11,893 bases of DNA from assembly GCA_018897535.1 (NCBI GenBank), contig JAHIKO010000055.1, forward strand, positions 1 through 11,893, written 5' to 3'. The notes under the pieces were generated by a model, which saw nothing but the letters and a program-made list of their open reading frames with translations, ran no database searches and had not been told where the DNA came from. This stretch comes from Candidatus Dependentiae bacterium (GTDB taxonomy: Bacteria > Babelota > Babeliae > Babelales > UASB340). Below are positions 1 through 6,900 of the stretch, piece after piece. Each line of letters begins with the position of its first letter. Positions within the stretch are counted from its first letter, which is position 1. Made by a program: the position numbers and the translations under genes.

Positions 1-1
1 A

Positions 2-58
2 TTTTTAGAAAAGAGTGAACGTAGTCAAGTTGCAAATTTAGCGGCAAAAATTTTATAG
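2..58 (+). CDS. C-terminal end of an unidentified rightward gene (partial)
   Basis: The frame from position 2 is open from the window edge and ends at a TAG at 56-58, giving the tail FLEKSERSQVANLAAKIL. The tail looks like an amphipathic helix and is too short to assign to a family. The other two forward frames stop at once, and a perfect hairpin starts six bases after this stop, as expected for a real gene end. No function is proposed. The open frame is short enough to be chance, so the call rests mainly on the terminator position. Confidence 0.5.
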   Translation, partial: FLEKSERSQVANLAAKIL

Positions 59-88
59 TAAAAAAAGGGATGCGCAAAGCATCCCTTT
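57..88. terminator. Bidirectional intrinsic terminator between convergent genes
   Basis: A perfect 10-bp stem (AAAGGGATGC at 64-73 paired with GCATCCCTTT at 79-88) encloses a 5-base loop. On the minus strand the stem runs into a stretch of seven T, so it is a standard intrinsic terminator for the phosphoesterase gene that stops at 108. On the plus strand it lies just after the stop at 58 and can also end that transcript, though its T tract there is only the stem end. Confidence 0.85.
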
Positions 89-107
89 CAAAAATTAACT
101 TACAAAA

Positions 108-1574
108 TTAAAAATATAAATATTCCCAAGTTTCATGATATTTTTTTACAGCTGTTCTGGTAAAAAAATTATTATTCTCTTTTTTAATATAACCATGAAC
201 ATCACATCCTAAACTGTAAAAACACAATTCCAAATAAGACGGGTAATAAGATATATTTTCAATACCAAATTCATCATAAATTATAGAACTACTTATTATT
301 GTATAAATTTGAGTATCTTCATCCAATAAGCTATGTTTATAAGTAAATCCGGGTGAATGATAATACCTTAAATTATCATATTCATCTGATTGCGGATTGC
401 CTTTGGGTACCAAATGCATATGTCCATTATATTTTCTATAAATTCCCAACAACCTCATATCTGACAAACATGATTTATATGGCATTTCATAAACACCATC
501 ACCTCTATTGCTTGGTCTAATTCCATATGAACTTTCAGAGATAAAATCTATATCATTCCATAGGAGAAAATGAGCCATTTGTGAATTTATTTTTAAAAAA
601 ATTTTATCAGATTTAAAAAAATCAGCTTGTTTTAATATCGTTCTTGTCCAGCCACCATGACTAAACATAGAAAATTTATCTTTTTCATCTTTTGCAAAAT
701 AGGCAACAGGTAATAATTTGAAAAAATTATAAAAAGACTTGGTATCCCAATCCAACTTATCCATCAATTCTTCTGAAAAATCATACACATCTGATGTTAA
801 TGCTGAATCTTCGTGATTACCTTTTAAAAAAATAACACCTTCCCCATTGATCAATCTTAATATCATAAAAATTAAAACTATATTTAAAGATTTTTTGCCT
901 CTATCAACAAAATCGCCAAGTCCTATAAATTTATAATCATTTGTTATTTTTAAATCTGAAGATAAAATTTTTCGATTTTCTATAAGATCCATTATAATTT
1001 GGTCAAAAGCTTCAAAATTACCGTGAAGATCTCCAATGACTCCAATGACTATATATCGCTCACCATTTTTAACGTCACTTTTTTTTATATAATATAATTC
1101 TTGTTTATCTAAACTTTCAGTATTTAAATTAATATCTTGTGCAGAATCAAACCAATATTCTTTGGTATTTAAAAGAGATATTTCATTATTAATTGATAAA
1201 TCTAAAACTTTTTTTGTTAATTTTTCCAAAACTTCTTTTGGAGCAGAAAATATTTTTTTTAACTCAATATAATCTTTTACACCGGATAATTCCTCTAATG
1301 TTTTACTTTTGGGTATATCTATAGATAAAATTGGCTCTTGCTTTATATTAACTGCAGGTTCTTGCTCAATTTTAACTTCAGGAACATCGCTTCTTAAATA
1401 TTTTTTAGAACGTAGATACGCGTCCCACGTTTTTTCTCCATATTTCGATATAAAATCATCTTTAGACCATTCTTTTTTAACTTTTGAAATAGGAATAGAT
1501 GGAGTCCTTTCCATCCCATAAAGAGCTATCATTTGCTCTAATAAAATAAAAAATAATAGAAATCGCTTATTCAC
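108..1574 (-). CDS. Exported PPP-type metallophosphoesterase (calcineurin-like / Ser-Thr phosphatase fold)
   Basis: This is a predicted phosphomonoesterase or protein phosphatase of the PPP group with a two-metal active site. The family motifs appear in order: GDLHG (residues 181-185), GDFVDRG (220-226), GNHED (252-256), SHGG (305-308) and GHMH (384-387). Together they supply every metal ligand and the catalytic His expected of the lambda-phosphatase/PPP family. Residues 1-20 form a hydrophobic signal-like segment, although a Glu at 13 interrupts it. Residues 21-175 match no domain I recognise and contain two copies of a QEP-ending motif (68-73 and 76-81). The start is GTG, chosen because GGAGG lies seven bases upstream. 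A possible -10 (TATAAT, minus strand) is at 1607-1612 but no good -35 is seen. The gene stands apart from cmk by 75 bases. The substrate is unknown; bis-nucleoside tetraphosphatase-like activity is an alternative to protein phosphatase. Confidence 0.85.
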   Translation of the reverse strand: MNKRFLLFFILLEQMIALYGMERTPSIPISKVKKEWSKDDFISKYGEKTWDAYLRSKKYLRSDVPEVKIEQEPAVNIKQEPILSIDIPKSKTLEELSGVKDYIELKKIFSAPKEVLEKLTKKVLDLSINNEISLLNTKEYWFDSAQDINLNTESLDKQELYYIKKSDVKNGERYIVIGVIGDLHGNFEAFDQIIMDLIENRKILSSDLKITNDYKFIGLGDFVDRGKKSLNIVLIFMILRLINGEGVIFLKGNHEDSALTSDVYDFSEELMDKLDWDTKSFYNFFKLLPVAYFAKDEKDKFSMFSHGGWTRTILKQADFFKSDKIFLKINSQMAHFLLWNDIDFISESSYGIRPSNRGDGVYEMPYKSCLSDMRLLGIYRKYNGHMHLVPKGNPQSDEYDNLRYYHSPGFTYKHSLLDEDTQIYTIISSSIIYDEFGIENISYYPSYLELCFYSLGCDVHGYIKKENNNFFTRTAVKKYHETWEYLYF

Positions 1575-1580
1575 AATTCA

Positions 1581-1588
1581 CCCTCCCC
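1581..1588 (-). promoter_or_regulatory. Strong G-rich Shine-Dalgarno supporting the GTG start of the phosphoesterase
   Basis: On the minus strand the sequence GGGGAGGG lies six bases before the GTG at 1574-1572 and contains a full GGAGG. It is the reason for accepting GTG as the start. The next in-frame ATG (residue 15) would fall inside the signal segment. Confidence 0.7.
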
Positions 1589-1649
1589 AATTAAAAAATT
1601 AAATTAATTATAAATATTTTAACAATATGTAATAGAAAAAAGCTACTGT

Positions 1650-2312
1650 TTAAGTATTTTTTATATAAAACAAAATTTTAAAAAGAGTTTCTTCTTTTGA
1701 AAATTCAGAGTTATCAATAATAACTGCACCGTTAGGAATAACAAGCGGCGCTATTTTTCTCGCTTGATCTCTTTTGTCTCGAATCTCAAGTTCTTCTTTA
1801 ACTTTTCCAAGAGAAACATCGTTATCTTTACGACCCTTGTCTTCAAAAATTCTTTTTGCTCGAACATCAAGCGTTGCAGTCAGATAAAATTTATAATCTG
1901 CATCCGGGAATATAATTGATCCACAATCACGTCCCTCGCAAACAATATTGTAAGTCTTAGCAACGATTCTTTGCAAATCCAATAATTCAGCCCTCACAGT
2001 TTCTATTGAGCTTAAAATTGAAGCTGCTTGCGAAATAGAATTATTTAAAAGTTGATCGGTAATATTTTTATTTTGATAAAAAATTTGTGGTAATTTATCC
2101 AGATATTTATATTCGATATTTTTTATAAATTTTAAATTATCGCTATTTATTTTATTAATATTTTCAAGTTTTGGATCTGTTTGTAACCAAACATATGCAA
2201 CGGCTCTATATAACAAACCCGTATTTAAATAATAAATATTTAATTTTTCAGCCAAAGTTTTGGCAATACTGCTTTTACCGGATCCGGCAGGTCCATCAAT
2301 TGTAATAATCAT
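1650..2312 (-). CDS. cmk: Cytidylate kinase
   Basis: Cytoplasmic enzyme that phosphorylates CMP and dCMP with ATP to CDP and dCDP, feeding RNA, DNA and CDP-activated lipid synthesis. The 220-residue length is normal for bacterial Cmk. The P-loop GPAGSGKSS is at residues 7-15, followed by the family motif NTGLLYRAVA (30-39), the CMP-binding motif EGRDCGSIIFPDA (126-138), and the lid-region motif IRDKRDQARKIAPL (177-190) that carries the conserved RDxxD and arginines. The ATG overlaps the recJ stop in ATGA (2312-2309), and AGGAG sits seven bases upstream within the end of recJ, so translation is probably coupled. It is the last gene of the rapZ-ftsB-lysS-recJ-cmk cluster. No convincing terminator follows it before the phosphoesterase gene. 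Confidence 0.97.
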   Translation of the reverse strand: MIITIDGPAGSGKSSIAKTLAEKLNIYYLNTGLLYRAVAYVWLQTDPKLENINKINSDNLKFIKNIEYKYLDKLPQIFYQNKNITDQLLNNSISQAASILSSIETVRAELLDLQRIVAKTYNIVCEGRDCGSIIFPDADYKFYLTATLDVRAKRIFEDKGRKDNDVSLGKVKEELEIRDKRDQARKIAPLVIPNGAVIIDNSEFSKEETLFKILFYIKNT

Positions 2313-4099
2313 AAAAAATCTCCTGGTAAGCTTACATCAACGCCTTGAAGTTCAATACTAATTTTATCATTCCACTCATTTTTAGAAACATATGCAGCCA
2401 AATTAAAATATTTTTCTTTGTTTTTATTTAAATAATAATAAAGTTCCGGTCTATTAAAAAATATAACCGGTTTAATAACTCCATCAGCAAATACATTACA
2501 TTTAACATGTTTTTCTTTTAATATTTGTGCATCTCCCTGCAATGTAACATTTTTTATTATAAAAATGGGCTGTTCATTACCATTTCCAAACGGCTCAAGT
2601 AATTCAAGCTCCGATAAAAAAGAATATTTTAAATCAGGCAAATCTAAAAAACCGTCTATTTTGATTTTTGGCACAAGATCTTTTTGGTCAACTTCTTCTA
2701 AAATTATTTTTTCTAGTCTGGATTTAAACTCAGGAAGATTTTTTTTATGCAATTTAAGTCCGGCAGCAAATGAATGCCCGCCAAATTGAATCAAAAGATC
2801 ACTACACTTTTGTAATGCATTAAAAATATTAAATTCAGGAATTGATCTGCAAGAACCTTTTAATAATCCGTCCGAATCCAGATGTAATAAAATAGCCGGC
2901 TTACCATAATTTTGGGTTAGTTTACCGGCAACAAGTCCTATTACTCCGGCAGGCCAATCTTTACTTGCAGCTATTATCACATTCTCTTTTTCCAAATTTA
3001 TTTTTTTATCAAAAATTGCAGTTTCCACATCCAAATAAATAGCTCTATCTATTTTTTTTCTTTCTTCATTTATCTGTTTTAATTTAAGCCCAATTTCTTC
3101 AATCTTATCCGACTGTGACCCAATTAAAAATTGTACTGCAGACCTAGGATCATCCAATCTGCCAAGAGCATTAAGTTGTGGCGCCAACATAAATCCAATA
3201 TCTCTGGAATCGATTTTATTTTTATTTAATCCGCTGTTTTGGGCCAAAACACTTACGGCAAAACTTCTTTTTTTATTAATTTTATTTAATCCATATTTTA
3301 CCCAATATCTATTTTCACCGGTAAGAAGTGCAACGTCAGCAACAGTTCCAAGCATTAAAAGTTCGTATATTTTATCGGGTAATTCTTTTTGTAATTCACT
3401 ATAAATAATTGATACAATTTTAAAAATAGTTCCAACTCCTGCCAATTCTTTATATGGATAAAGACAATCGGATTGATTTGAATCAATAATTGCAAAGGCT
3501 TCAGGTATTGGCCCATTTGGTCTGTGATGATCCGTAATAATCAAATCCACCAAAAGCTCTTTTGCCAAATTTGCAGCGTCAAACGCAGTTATGCCGTTAT
3601 CAACGGTAATTATTAATTTATAATTATTTTGGGCAGCTTTTTTTACAATGCGCTCGGAAAGTCCATAACCGTCTTTTATTCGATTTGGTAAATAAAAATT
3701 AATATTTGCCTTTAACGGCAACAGAGCAAGTAATAAAAGAGATGTTGACGTTATGCCGTCTACATCGTAATCACCAAAAATTAAAATTTTTTCTTTATTA
3801 TTTATTGCATCAATTAATCTTTTTGCGGCCAATTCCGCATCTTTGAGCAATTTTGAATCAAAAACATTATCTTCTTTTGAAGTAAAAATAAAAGAACCGA
3901 TATCTTTTTTAGTAATAAGACCACGAGTATATAAAACGGAAGCTGTCGGTAAACTAAAATTATTTTCGTTACTAATGCGCTCAACTTCACTTTTATTGAT
4001 TTCAGGGATATTCCAAACAAATCGCTCGCCCTGTATTTTATTAAAACCTTGAAAAAGGCCGGCTTTTAAAAGGCCGGCCTTAAGCTTGTCTTTATTCAC
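2309..4099 (-). CDS. recJ: Single-stranded-DNA-specific 5'-3' exonuclease RecJ
   Basis: DHH-family exonuclease that degrades single-stranded DNA 5' to 3' in recombination and mismatch or base-excision repair. The 596-residue length is typical. The DHH phosphoesterase motifs are GDYDVDG (109-115), VDNG (166-169), DHH (190-192) and GTVAD (251-255). They are followed by the RecJ linker motif APQLNALGR (306-314), the DHHA1 domain with SCRS (416-419) and GGHSFAAG (440-447), and a C-terminal OB-like domain (about 475-596). The GTG start at 4099 has no visible Shine-Dalgarno and lies five bases after the lysS stop. Recognisable RecJ sequence begins near residue 24 (GERFVWN), but no ATG, GTG or TTG codon occurs between residue 1 and that point. 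Residues 7-16 are a duplicated KAGLL/KAGLF whose DNA folds like an intrinsic terminator, so the exact start remains uncertain. Function is certain from the motifs. Confidence 0.95.
   Translation of the reverse strand: MNKDKLKAGLLKAGLFQGFNKIQGERFVWNIPEINKSEVERISNENNFSLPTASVLYTRGLITKKDIGSFIFTSKEDNVFDSKLLKDAELAAKRLIDAINNKEKILIFGDYDVDGITSTSLLLLALLPLKANINFYLPNRIKDGYGLSERIVKKAAQNNYKLIITVDNGITAFDAANLAKELLVDLIITDHHRPNGPIPEAFAIIDSNQSDCLYPYKELAGVGTIFKIVSIIYSELQKELPDKIYELLMLGTVADVALLTGENRYWVKYGLNKINKKRSFAVSVLAQNSGLNKNKIDSRDIGFMLAPQLNALGRLDDPRSAVQFLIGSQSDKIEEIGLKLKQINEERKKIDRAIYLDVETAIFDKKINLEKENVIIAASKDWPAGVIGLVAGKLTQNYGKPAILLHLDSDGLLKGSCRSIPEFNIFNALQKCSDLLIQFGGHSFAAGLKLHKKNLPEFKSRLEKIILEEVDQKDLVPKIKIDGFLDLPDLKYSFLSELELLEPFGNGNEQPIFIIKNVTLQGDAQILKEKHVKCNVFADGVIKPVIFFNRPELYYYLNKNKEKYFNLAAYVSKNEWNDKISIELQGVDVSLPGDFL
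4052..4081 (-). terminator. Terminator-like hairpin made from a 15-bp tandem repeat inside the recJ start
   Basis: On the minus strand AAGGCCGGC and GCCGGCCTT (4081-4073 and 4063-4055) form a 9-bp, very GC-rich stem around a 9-base loop, and the T run ends at 4052. This is the form of an intrinsic terminator 24 bases after the lysS stop. It lies inside recJ codons 7-16 and arises from two 15-base near-copies. It may end some lysS transcripts or attenuate recJ-cmk. On the plus strand no T tract follows. Confidence 0.6.
4055..4084. repeat. Two-copy 15-bp tandem repeat encoding KAGLL-KAGLF
   Basis: AAGGCCGGC occurs at 4055-4063 and again at 4070-4078, exactly 15 bases apart, so five codons are repeated in frame (recJ residues 7-11 and 12-16). 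The copy nearer the recJ start contains the 8-base palindrome GGCCGGCC at 4072-4079. Such a pure GC block is out of character with the surrounding AT-rich sequence. Confidence 0.75.
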
Positions 4100-4104
4100 A
4101 ATTG

Positions 4105-5610
4105 TTATTCTGATTTTTTTAAAGTTGGAAACAAAATTACATCTTTTATGGATGTTGTATCTGTCAATAACATAGTTAATCTATCAAGACCAACGCCAAC
4201 TCCAACCGCAGGGCAAAGTCCATATTCCAACGCTTTTATATAATCGGCGTCATAGTGATGAGCTTCCTGATCTCCGGCATCACGTGCTGCAACTTGAGAT
4301 TTAAATCTATCTGCCTGATCAAATGGATCATTTAACTCGGTAAAACCGTTTGCAAGTTCCATTCCGGCAACAAAAAGCTCAAATCTTGCTGCAAATTCAG
4401 GATTATTTTCATCTCTTTGTGCTAGAGGAGAAATTTCTATTGGATATCCAATAATAAACGTAGGTTGAACAATTTTTTCTTCTACAATTTCCTCAAATAA
4501 TGCAGAAATTTTTGCACCATAACCGGCAACATTTGTAACTTCAAGATTATGTTTTTTCAATGTTTTATCTATGTTGCTCTCAGATATTTCACTTTCCAAA
4601 AGCCCACCAATTTCAACTAAAGAATCTCGCATTGTAAGTTTTCTAAATGGAGCGGTAAAATCTATTTGAAGTTCACCAAATTTAAAGTACGATGAGCCTG
4701 TAATTGCAGCGGCAGCAGAACTAAACATTTCTTCAGTTAAGGCTATTCCATCCAAATAGTTACCATGTGCCATGTAAAACTCAAGCATGGTAAATTCAGG
4801 ATTGTGTCTTGTTGAAATACCTTCATTTCTGAAATTTCTATTAATTTCAAAAACTCTTTCAATTCCGCCAACAACAAGTCTTTTCAAATAAAGTTCCGGA
4901 GCAATGCGCAAATATAAATCCATATCATAAGCATTATGATGAGTAACAAACGGTCTTGCTGCAGCTCCGCCCGGAATTGGGTGTAGCATTGGAGTTTCTA
5001 CTTCTAAAAATTCTTTATTAAGCAAAAAATTACGTATGGCTTGAATCAATTTAAATCTTTTTACAAATTTGTTTTTACTTTCAGGATTACTTAAAAGATC
5101 CAAATATCTTTGTCTATAACGCTGTTCAACATCAACAAGTCCGTGAAATTTTTCAGGCAATGCATGCAAGCATTTACTCAAAAGAGATATATCGCTTACT
5201 TTTAATGTAATTTGTCCAAGCTTGGTTTTAAAAACCGTACCTTTTACCCAAACGATATCACCGGCATCTATATATTTTTCAAAAATTTCAAAAGTTTTTG
5301 GTTCAAGTTCATCTTTTTTAATATAGATTTGCAAATCTCCCGATCTGTCTCTTAAATTTGCAAATAATGTCTTACCATGATCTCGTATCGTCATTAATCT
5401 TCCGGCAACGGAATATTGTTTGTCTTGAGAAATCTCATGTTCAAAATCATAAATAACTTTTTCACATTTGGAATCTACTTTTTTATAGGCAGGCCATGGA
5501 TTAATTCCATTTTGTTGCATCTCTTTGACTTTATTAAGTCTTACCAAATCTTCATTCAAATTTACATTATCCGTATCGATTTGTGCTTGATTGCCATGCT
5601 TTACTGACAT
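4105..5610 (-). CDS. lysS: Lysyl-tRNA synthetase, class II
   Basis: Charges tRNA-Lys with lysine in the cytoplasm using ATP. The 501-residue length is typical. An N-terminal OB-fold anticodon-binding domain occupies about residues 66-145. It is followed by the LysRS signature RYRQRYLDLL (164-173) and the class II core: motif 1 around FLEVETPML (201-209), motif 2 RNFRNEGISTRHNPEF (258-273) and motif 3 GVGVGLDRL (470-478). The ELANGFTELNDP stretch (418-429) is also typical of LysRS. The ATG has AGGA six bases upstream. It lies 60 bases downstream of the ftsB-like gene and five bases upstream of recJ, in the middle of the leftward cluster. All key residues are present and I see nothing unusual in the protein. 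Confidence 0.98.
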   Translation of the reverse strand: MSVKHGNQAQIDTDNVNLNEDLVRLNKVKEMQQNGINPWPAYKKVDSKCEKVIYDFEHEISQDKQYSVAGRLMTIRDHGKTLFANLRDRSGDLQIYIKKDELEPKTFEIFEKYIDAGDIVWVKGTVFKTKLGQITLKVSDISLLSKCLHALPEKFHGLVDVEQRYRQRYLDLLSNPESKNKFVKRFKLIQAIRNFLLNKEFLEVETPMLHPIPGGAAARPFVTHHNAYDMDLYLRIAPELYLKRLVVGGIERVFEINRNFRNEGISTRHNPEFTMLEFYMAHGNYLDGIALTEEMFSSAAAAITGSSYFKFGELQIDFTAPFRKLTMRDSLVEIGGLLESEISESNIDKTLKKHNLEVTNVAGYGAKISALFEEIVEEKIVQPTFIIGYPIEISPLAQRDENNPEFAARFELFVAGMELANGFTELNDPFDQADRFKSQVAARDAGDQEAHHYDADYIKALEYGLCPAVGVGVGLDRLTMLLTDTTSIKDVILFPTLKKSE

Positions 5611-5670
5611 ACAATATCCTAATAATAAAAGTAATAAAAATACTAATCAGACATAAATTTTAACACATTA

Positions 5671-5952
5671 TTATTTATCTACAAGATATACAACTTCATC
5701 CTTTTCGCCCATCTGTAAATCTTGTCTTGCATATTTTTCCAACTCAACACTATTTTTTTTAAAATTTTTAATATTTTCTTCCAAATTTTTAATTTTATTT
5801 TCCAACTCTAAAATAGCAATCTTTTCAGCAGTTATATCTTTTTTTATTTGAAAATATTTTAAAATTCCTGTTTTACCCCAAATAATTGCATAAAGTATGC
5901 ATAACGTAATTATAAATAAAACGCCAAATCTAACATAATATTTTTTATCCAT
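5671..5952 (-). CDS. FtsB/DivIC-family septum formation initiator
   Basis: A small bitopic divisome protein of 93 residues, probably equivalent to FtsB of Gram-negative bacteria, which joins FtsL and FtsQ to activate septal peptidoglycan synthesis. A short cytoplasmic N-terminus leads into one transmembrane helix (about 8-26). A charged heptad-like coiled coil follows (about 35-72, rich in Lys, Glu, Leu and Ile), then the family's C-terminal signature ARQDLQMGEKDEVVYLV (75-91). The start lies nine bases after the rapZ stop. An AAGGAG overlapping that stop codon is 12 bases upstream, rather far. Short coiled-coil membrane proteins are easy to confuse, but the C-terminal GE-VVYLV motif supports the family. 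FtsB versus DivIC cannot be decided from the sequence alone. Confidence 0.85.
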   Translation of the reverse strand: MDKKYYVRFGVLFIITLCILYAIIWGKTGILKYFQIKKDITAEKIAILELENKIKNLEENIKNFKKNSVELEKYARQDLQMGEKDEVVYLVDK

Positions 5953-5961
5953 AAATAGTTT

Positions 5962-6870
5962 TTACTCCTTTCCCAAATCTCTGTGTTGAACCAAAAACTT
6001 AGTATTCTCCCATTTTTCAGAACCTAATTTTTCAACAAAAGCCACCGATCTGTGTTTTCCGCCGGTGCAGCCTATTGCTACATTAACAAAAAAACGACCT
6101 CTCTCATAAAATTTTTGTACTGAATATTTCAAAAAATCTCTCAAATTACTCCAATATTCATTAACAACATCTTTTTCAAAAAGATATTTTTTTATAATAT
6201 CGCTTCTTCCGTCAAGACCCTTTAGATCTTGTTCAAAATATGGATTTGGTAAAAAACGAAGGTCATAAACCAAATTACTTTCGGTTGGAACCCCATATTT
6301 AAATCCAAAAGATATTAAATTAACCAAAATTTCTTGTTGAAATGTCTTTGATAGCGAAGTTCGAACCCAATCTCGAAGATCATGAACATTAAAAACATCG
6401 GTATCTAAAACTATATCGGCCATAGCCATTATCGGTTCCAATAAATTTTTTTCTTGTTTTATTGCATCCAAAAGATTTGTATTCATGTCAAATAATGGGT
6501 GATTTCGTCTTGTTTCTTGAAATCTTCTTGTAATGGTATTTGTACTTGCATTCAAAAAAATAATCTTTAAATCCCATCGATCTCGTTCTTGATTTTTTAT
6601 ATTTTCTAAAAGCGTCGTAAAATCAGATAAGAAATTTTTGCTTCTTGCATCAACGCTTAAAGCAACTTTGGATAAATTATGCTGTCCGTGATATGCCAAA
6701 TTCAAAAATGTAGAAAGCATAGGTAATGGCAAATTATCTACGCAATAAAAACCAAAATCTTCAAGTGAACGAATAAAAATCGTTTTACCCGCGCCGGAAA
6801 GACCGGTTATTATCAAAGCTTGTTTTGGTAATATTTTTTCTATACTATTTTCGTTACAATGTTCATTCAT
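5962..6870 (-). CDS. rapZ: RapZ/YvcJ-family nucleotide-binding protein
   Basis: A P-loop ATP/GTP-binding protein; in enteric bacteria RapZ is the RNase adaptor that controls glmS and so glucosamine-6-phosphate for the envelope. That RNA pathway is not established outside enterics. Residues 23-30 are the Walker A motif GLSGAGKT, VDNLP (44-48) is the family's second motif, and the RRFQETRRNHPL stretch (115-126) is characteristic. The C-terminal domain has SFGFKYG (187-193), VYDLRFLPNPYF (201-212) and GCTGGKHRS (267-275). Length is 302, a little above the usual 280-290 because of a 17-residue N-terminal extension. No Shine-Dalgarno is seen before the ATG: the 16 preceding bases are only A and T. 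It heads the leftward cluster and diverges from the protease gene 30 bases away. Confidence 0.95.
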   Translation of the reverse strand: MNEHCNENSIEKILPKQALIITGLSGAGKTIFIRSLEDFGFYCVDNLPLPMLSTFLNLAYHGQHNLSKVALSVDARSKNFLSDFTTLLENIKNQERDRWDLKIIFLNASTNTITRRFQETRRNHPLFDMNTNLLDAIKQEKNLLEPIMAMADIVLDTDVFNVHDLRDWVRTSLSKTFQQEILVNLISFGFKYGVPTESNLVYDLRFLPNPYFEQDLKGLDGRSDIIKKYLFEKDVVNEYWSNLRDFLKYSVQKFYERGRFFVNVAIGCTGGKHRSVAFVEKLGSEKWENTKFLVQHRDLGKE

Positions 6871-6889
6871 ATTTTTAATTTTAAATAAA

Positions 6890-6895
6890 AAGGAG
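6890..6895 (+). promoter_or_regulatory. Shine-Dalgarno of the S41 protease gene in the 30-bp divergent gap
   Basis: AAGGAG ends five bases before the ATG at 6901 and fixes that start. The whole divergent intergenic region is only 6871-6900, so promoters for both genes must lie mostly within the opposing coding sequences. I could not find a convincing -35/-10 pair for either gene. Confidence 0.75.
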
Positions 6896-6900
6896 ATACC

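Noticed and set aside
1309..1521. Rightward open frame opposite the N-terminal part of the phosphoesterase gene
   Set aside because: It lies wholly within a well-supported coding gene on the other strand, lacks a ribosome binding site and resembles no protein I know.
1594..1632. AT-rich palindromic stretch between cmk and the phosphoesterase as a possible cmk terminator or operator
   Set aside because: Only A/T pairing without a GC stem, which is expected by chance in such AT-rich DNA.
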